From the NCBI RefSeq assembly GCF_051020985.1, contig NW_027475174.1, positions 124,001 through 188,000 on the forward strand: 64,000 bases of DNA, given 5' to 3'. Shown here piece after piece: positions 62,001 to 64,000 of this stretch. The notes below the pieces were generated by a model. That model saw only the letters and a program-made list of their open reading frames with translations. It was not told the DNA's origin and searched no databases. The stretch comes from Nomia melanderi (Eukaryota; Arthropoda; Insecta; Hymenoptera; Halictidae). Positions within the stretch are counted from its first letter, which is position 1. Each line of letters begins with the position of its first letter. The translations under genes were made by a program, and so were the position numbers.

Positions 62001-64000
62001 GCGCAATATGTCAAAGTGAATTATCTGCAGGGTGCCCTGGCGCATGAATCTGTGCAGCGGGAACGACCACGGACCACCAGGGGCCGAGAAAACCACCGTC
62101 TCATGGGGCCGGACACTCAGGGTCAGAGGAAAATCCAATATATATCTGGTGATATCTCGGGTGCTATTAGAGCTAGCGCAATAAATCAAAGTGCATTGTC
62201 TGTAGGAGGCACTGGCGCATGAATCTGGCCAGCGGGAACGACCTCGGACCACCAGGGGCCGAGAAAACCACCGTCTCATGGGGCCGGAAACTCGGGGTCA
62301 GGGGAAAATCCAATATATATCTGGTGATATCTAGGGTGCTATTAGAGATAGGGCAATAATTCAAAGTGCATTGTCCTTAGGAGGCCGTTGCGCATGAATC
62401 TGGCCAGCGGGAACGACCTCGAACCACCAGGGGCCGAGAAAACCACCGTCCCATGGGGCCGGACACTCAGGGTCAGGGAAAAATCCAATATATATCTGGT
62501 GATATCTCGGGTGCTATTAGAGATAGCGCAATAAATCAAAGTGCATTATCTGTAGCAGGCCCTGTCGCATGAATCCGTGCAGCGGGATCGACCTCGGACC
62601 ACCAGGGGCCGAGAAAACCACCGTCTCATGGGGCCGGACACTCAGGGTCAGGGGAAAATCCAATATATATCTGGTGATATCTAGGGTGCTATTAGAGATA
62701 GGGCAATAATTCAAAGCGCACTGTCCGTAGGAGGCCCTTGCGCATGAATCTGGCCAGCGGGAACGACCTCGAACCACCAGGGGCCGAGAAAACCACCGTC
62801 CCATGGGGCCGGACACTCAGGGTCAGGGAAAAATCCAATATATATCTGGTGATATCTCGCGTGCTCTTACAGATAGCGCAATAAATCAAAGTGCATTGTC
62901 TGTAGGAGGCCCTGGCTCATGAATCTGTGCAGCGGGAACGACCTCGTACCACCAGGGGCCGGGAAAACCGCAGTATCATGGGGCCAGACACTCAGGGTCA
63001 GGGGAAAATCCACTATTTATCTGGTGATATCTCGGGTGCTATTAGAGATAGCGCAATAAACCAAAGTGCATTGTCTGCAGGAGGCCCTGGCGCATGAATC
63101 TGTGCAGCGGTATCTACCTCGGTCCACCAGGGTCCGAGAAAATCACCGACACATGGGGCCGGGCACCCAGGGTCAGGGAAAAATCCAATATATATCTGGT
63201 GATATCTCGGGTGCTATTAGAGATAGCGCAATTATTCAAAGTGCAAGCTCTGCAGGAGGTCCTAGCGCATGAATCTTTGCAGCGGGAACGACCTCGGACC
63301 ACCAGGGGCCGAGAAAACTACCGTCTCATGGGGTCGGGCACTCAGGGTCAGGGAAAAATCCAATATATATCTGGTGATATCTCGGGTGCTATTAGAGATA
63401 GCGCAATTATTCAAAGTGCAAGCTCTGCAGGAGGTCCTAGCCAATGAATCTTTCCAGCGGGAACGACCTCGGACCACCAGGGGCCGAGAAAACTACAGTC
63501 TCATGGGGCCGGACTGTCAGGGTCAGGGAAAATCCAATATATATCTGGTGTTATCTCGGGTGCTATTACAGATAGCGCAATAAACCAAAGTTAATTATCT
63601 GCAGGAGGCCCTGGCGCATGAATCCGGGCAGCACCAACGACGTCGGCACACCAGGGGCCAAAATAATTACAGATTTTCGGTATCCGTCACCCAAGGTCAT
63701 GTAAAAGTTCAGCATATATCTGGTGATATCTCGGGTGCTATTACAGATAGCGCAATAAACCAAAGTGAATTATCTGCAGGAGGCCCTGGCGCATGAATCT
63801 GTGCAGCGGGAACGACCTCGGACCACCAGGGGCCGAGAAAACTACCGTCTCCTGGGGTCGGACACTCAGGGTCAGGGAAAAATCCAATATATATCTGGTG
63901 ATATCTCGGGTGCTATTACAGATAGCGCAATAAACCAAAGTGCATTGTCTGTAGAAGGCCCTGGCGCATCAATCTGTGCAGCAGCAACGACCTCGGACCA
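59068..64000. repeat. Long repeat E, copy 2 (runs off the window)
   Basis: Second copy of repeat E. It shares the derived GGGGCCAAGG (59284) and CTTTCCAGCGG of the second 6-monomer unit, so it was copied from that unit. It has three extra monomers at about 60968-61492, lacks seven monomers present in copy 1 after about 56417, and has two extra near 62890-63240. The match to copy 1 continues to the last base, so the repeat is cut by the window end. Confidence 0.87.
60968..61492. repeat. 3-monomer block present only in copy 2 of repeat E
   Basis: Copy 1 passes directly from AATAAATCAAAG to TTAATTATCTGCAGGGGG at about 55363. Copy 2 inserts 525 bp with a B'-like cassette (TTACAGATATTAGG, near 61045), a CACTAC-type tail (GAGCTACTACAGATAGC) and the GCAGATAGTGCAGTAAATC monomer known from 29.3 and 43.8 kb. 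Whether this is an insertion in copy 2 or a loss in copy 1 cannot be decided here. Confidence 0.8.

Larger units (their letters stand above)
1..64000. repeat. 175-bp satellite DNA array spanning the whole window
   Basis: Every part of the window can be read as head-to-tail copies of one 175-bp monomer in a single orientation. The motif GATATC (EcoRV) followed by TCGGGTGCTATTA marks nearly every period: 16, 191, 366, 541, 716, 890, 1065 and so on to 63900. That is 365 periods and only 9 bp more than 365 x 175. In order, each monomer holds an AT-rich stretch (AAAAATCCAATATATATC), GATATC, a short dyad, a TAGCGCAATAAA element, a GC-rich part with CTGCAGGAGGCCCTGGCGCAT, a second dyad (CTCGG...CCGAG) and a variable 30-bp cassette. 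Long nested higher-order repeats are characteristic of eukaryotic centromeric or pericentromeric satellites; a centromere role is inference. No insertion of unrelated DNA was seen. The species is not identifiable from the sequence. Confidence 0.98.

Noticed and set aside
1..64000. Hundreds of open frames of 60-172 codons on both strands, with recurring peptides
   Set aside because: They recur because the DNA recurs. Several frames on both strands are open at once, the 175-bp period shifts frame each monomer so none stays open for long, ends are set by the same TGA in GCATGA, and variants such as GCATGC merely extend them. No codon-position bias or protein family is recognisable.
1..64000. CRISPR array or direct repeats with spacers
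   Set aside because: The whole 175-bp unit is conserved; there are no short repeats separated by unique spacers.
1..64000. Ribosomal spacer subrepeats or a tandem gene family
   Set aside because: No rRNA, tRNA or other gene sequence is interspersed anywhere in 64 kb, and no promoter-like unique segment interrupts the repeats.
1..64000. Primate alpha satellite
   Set aside because: The length is similar (about 171 bp against 175 bp), but I recognise none of its characteristic elements and there is no CENP-B box.
1..64000. Assignment to Xenopus laevis (centromeric repeat of about 174 bp) or another named satellite
   Set aside because: Only the length agrees. I cannot compare sequences here, so no species is called. 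A direct alignment to that repeat would decide it.

Overview
The whole 64 kb window is one uninterrupted satellite-DNA array. I find no gene, RNA gene, transposon, CRISPR array, telomere repeat or non-repetitive spacer in it. The monomer is 175 bp, always in the same orientation. From the first GATATC (position 16) to the last (63900) there are 365 periods with a mean of 175.02 bp. One monomer counted by hand (191-365) has 95 G+C of 175 (54%) and 13 CpGs, which is what its base composition predicts. Head-to-tail monomers with long nested higher-order repeats (HORs) are typical of eukaryotic centromeric or pericentromeric DNA. The sequence alone does not tell me the species. The monomer length is close to several known centromeric satellites (primate alpha about 171 bp, the Xenopus laevis centromeric repeat about 174 bp, the Arabidopsis repeat about 178 bp), but that is a similarity of length only. 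I see no canonical CENP-B box.

Layout, left to right. 1-2480: a 5-monomer (about 875 bp) HOR, block A. 2481-16190: block B (about 3.2 kb) alternating with block A, giving a 6130-bp, 35-monomer super-repeat (B1+A2) and a shortened 4380-bp, 25-monomer version (B2+A3), followed by B3. About 14382-23660: a 26/27-monomer HOR in two tandem copies (4552 and about 4727 bp). 23661-31885: a mosaic of related monomers with a 3-monomer duplication at about 29.1-29.9 kb. 31886-39581: a 22-monomer (3848 bp) HOR in two tandem copies. 39582-46970: a second version of the 23-31 kb mosaic, collinear at first and then with its blocks in a different order. 46970-53969: diverse monomers with a 4-monomer (700 bp) and a 6-monomer (1051 bp) tandem duplication. 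53470-64000: two copies of a roughly 5.2-6.1 kb unit, the second running off the window.

Monomers are mosaics. The flanks are nearly constant, while a 30-bp cassette just after a GC-rich inverted repeat exists in sharply different versions. Length differences between large copies are whole numbers of monomers (1, 2, 3, 5, 6, 7, 10), and several junctions fall inside hybrid monomers. This is the expected signature of unequal homologous exchange or conversion between monomers.

The many short open frames (60-170 codons) on both strands are by-products of repetition. 175 is not a multiple of 3, so no frame stays open across the array, and I annotate none as genes.
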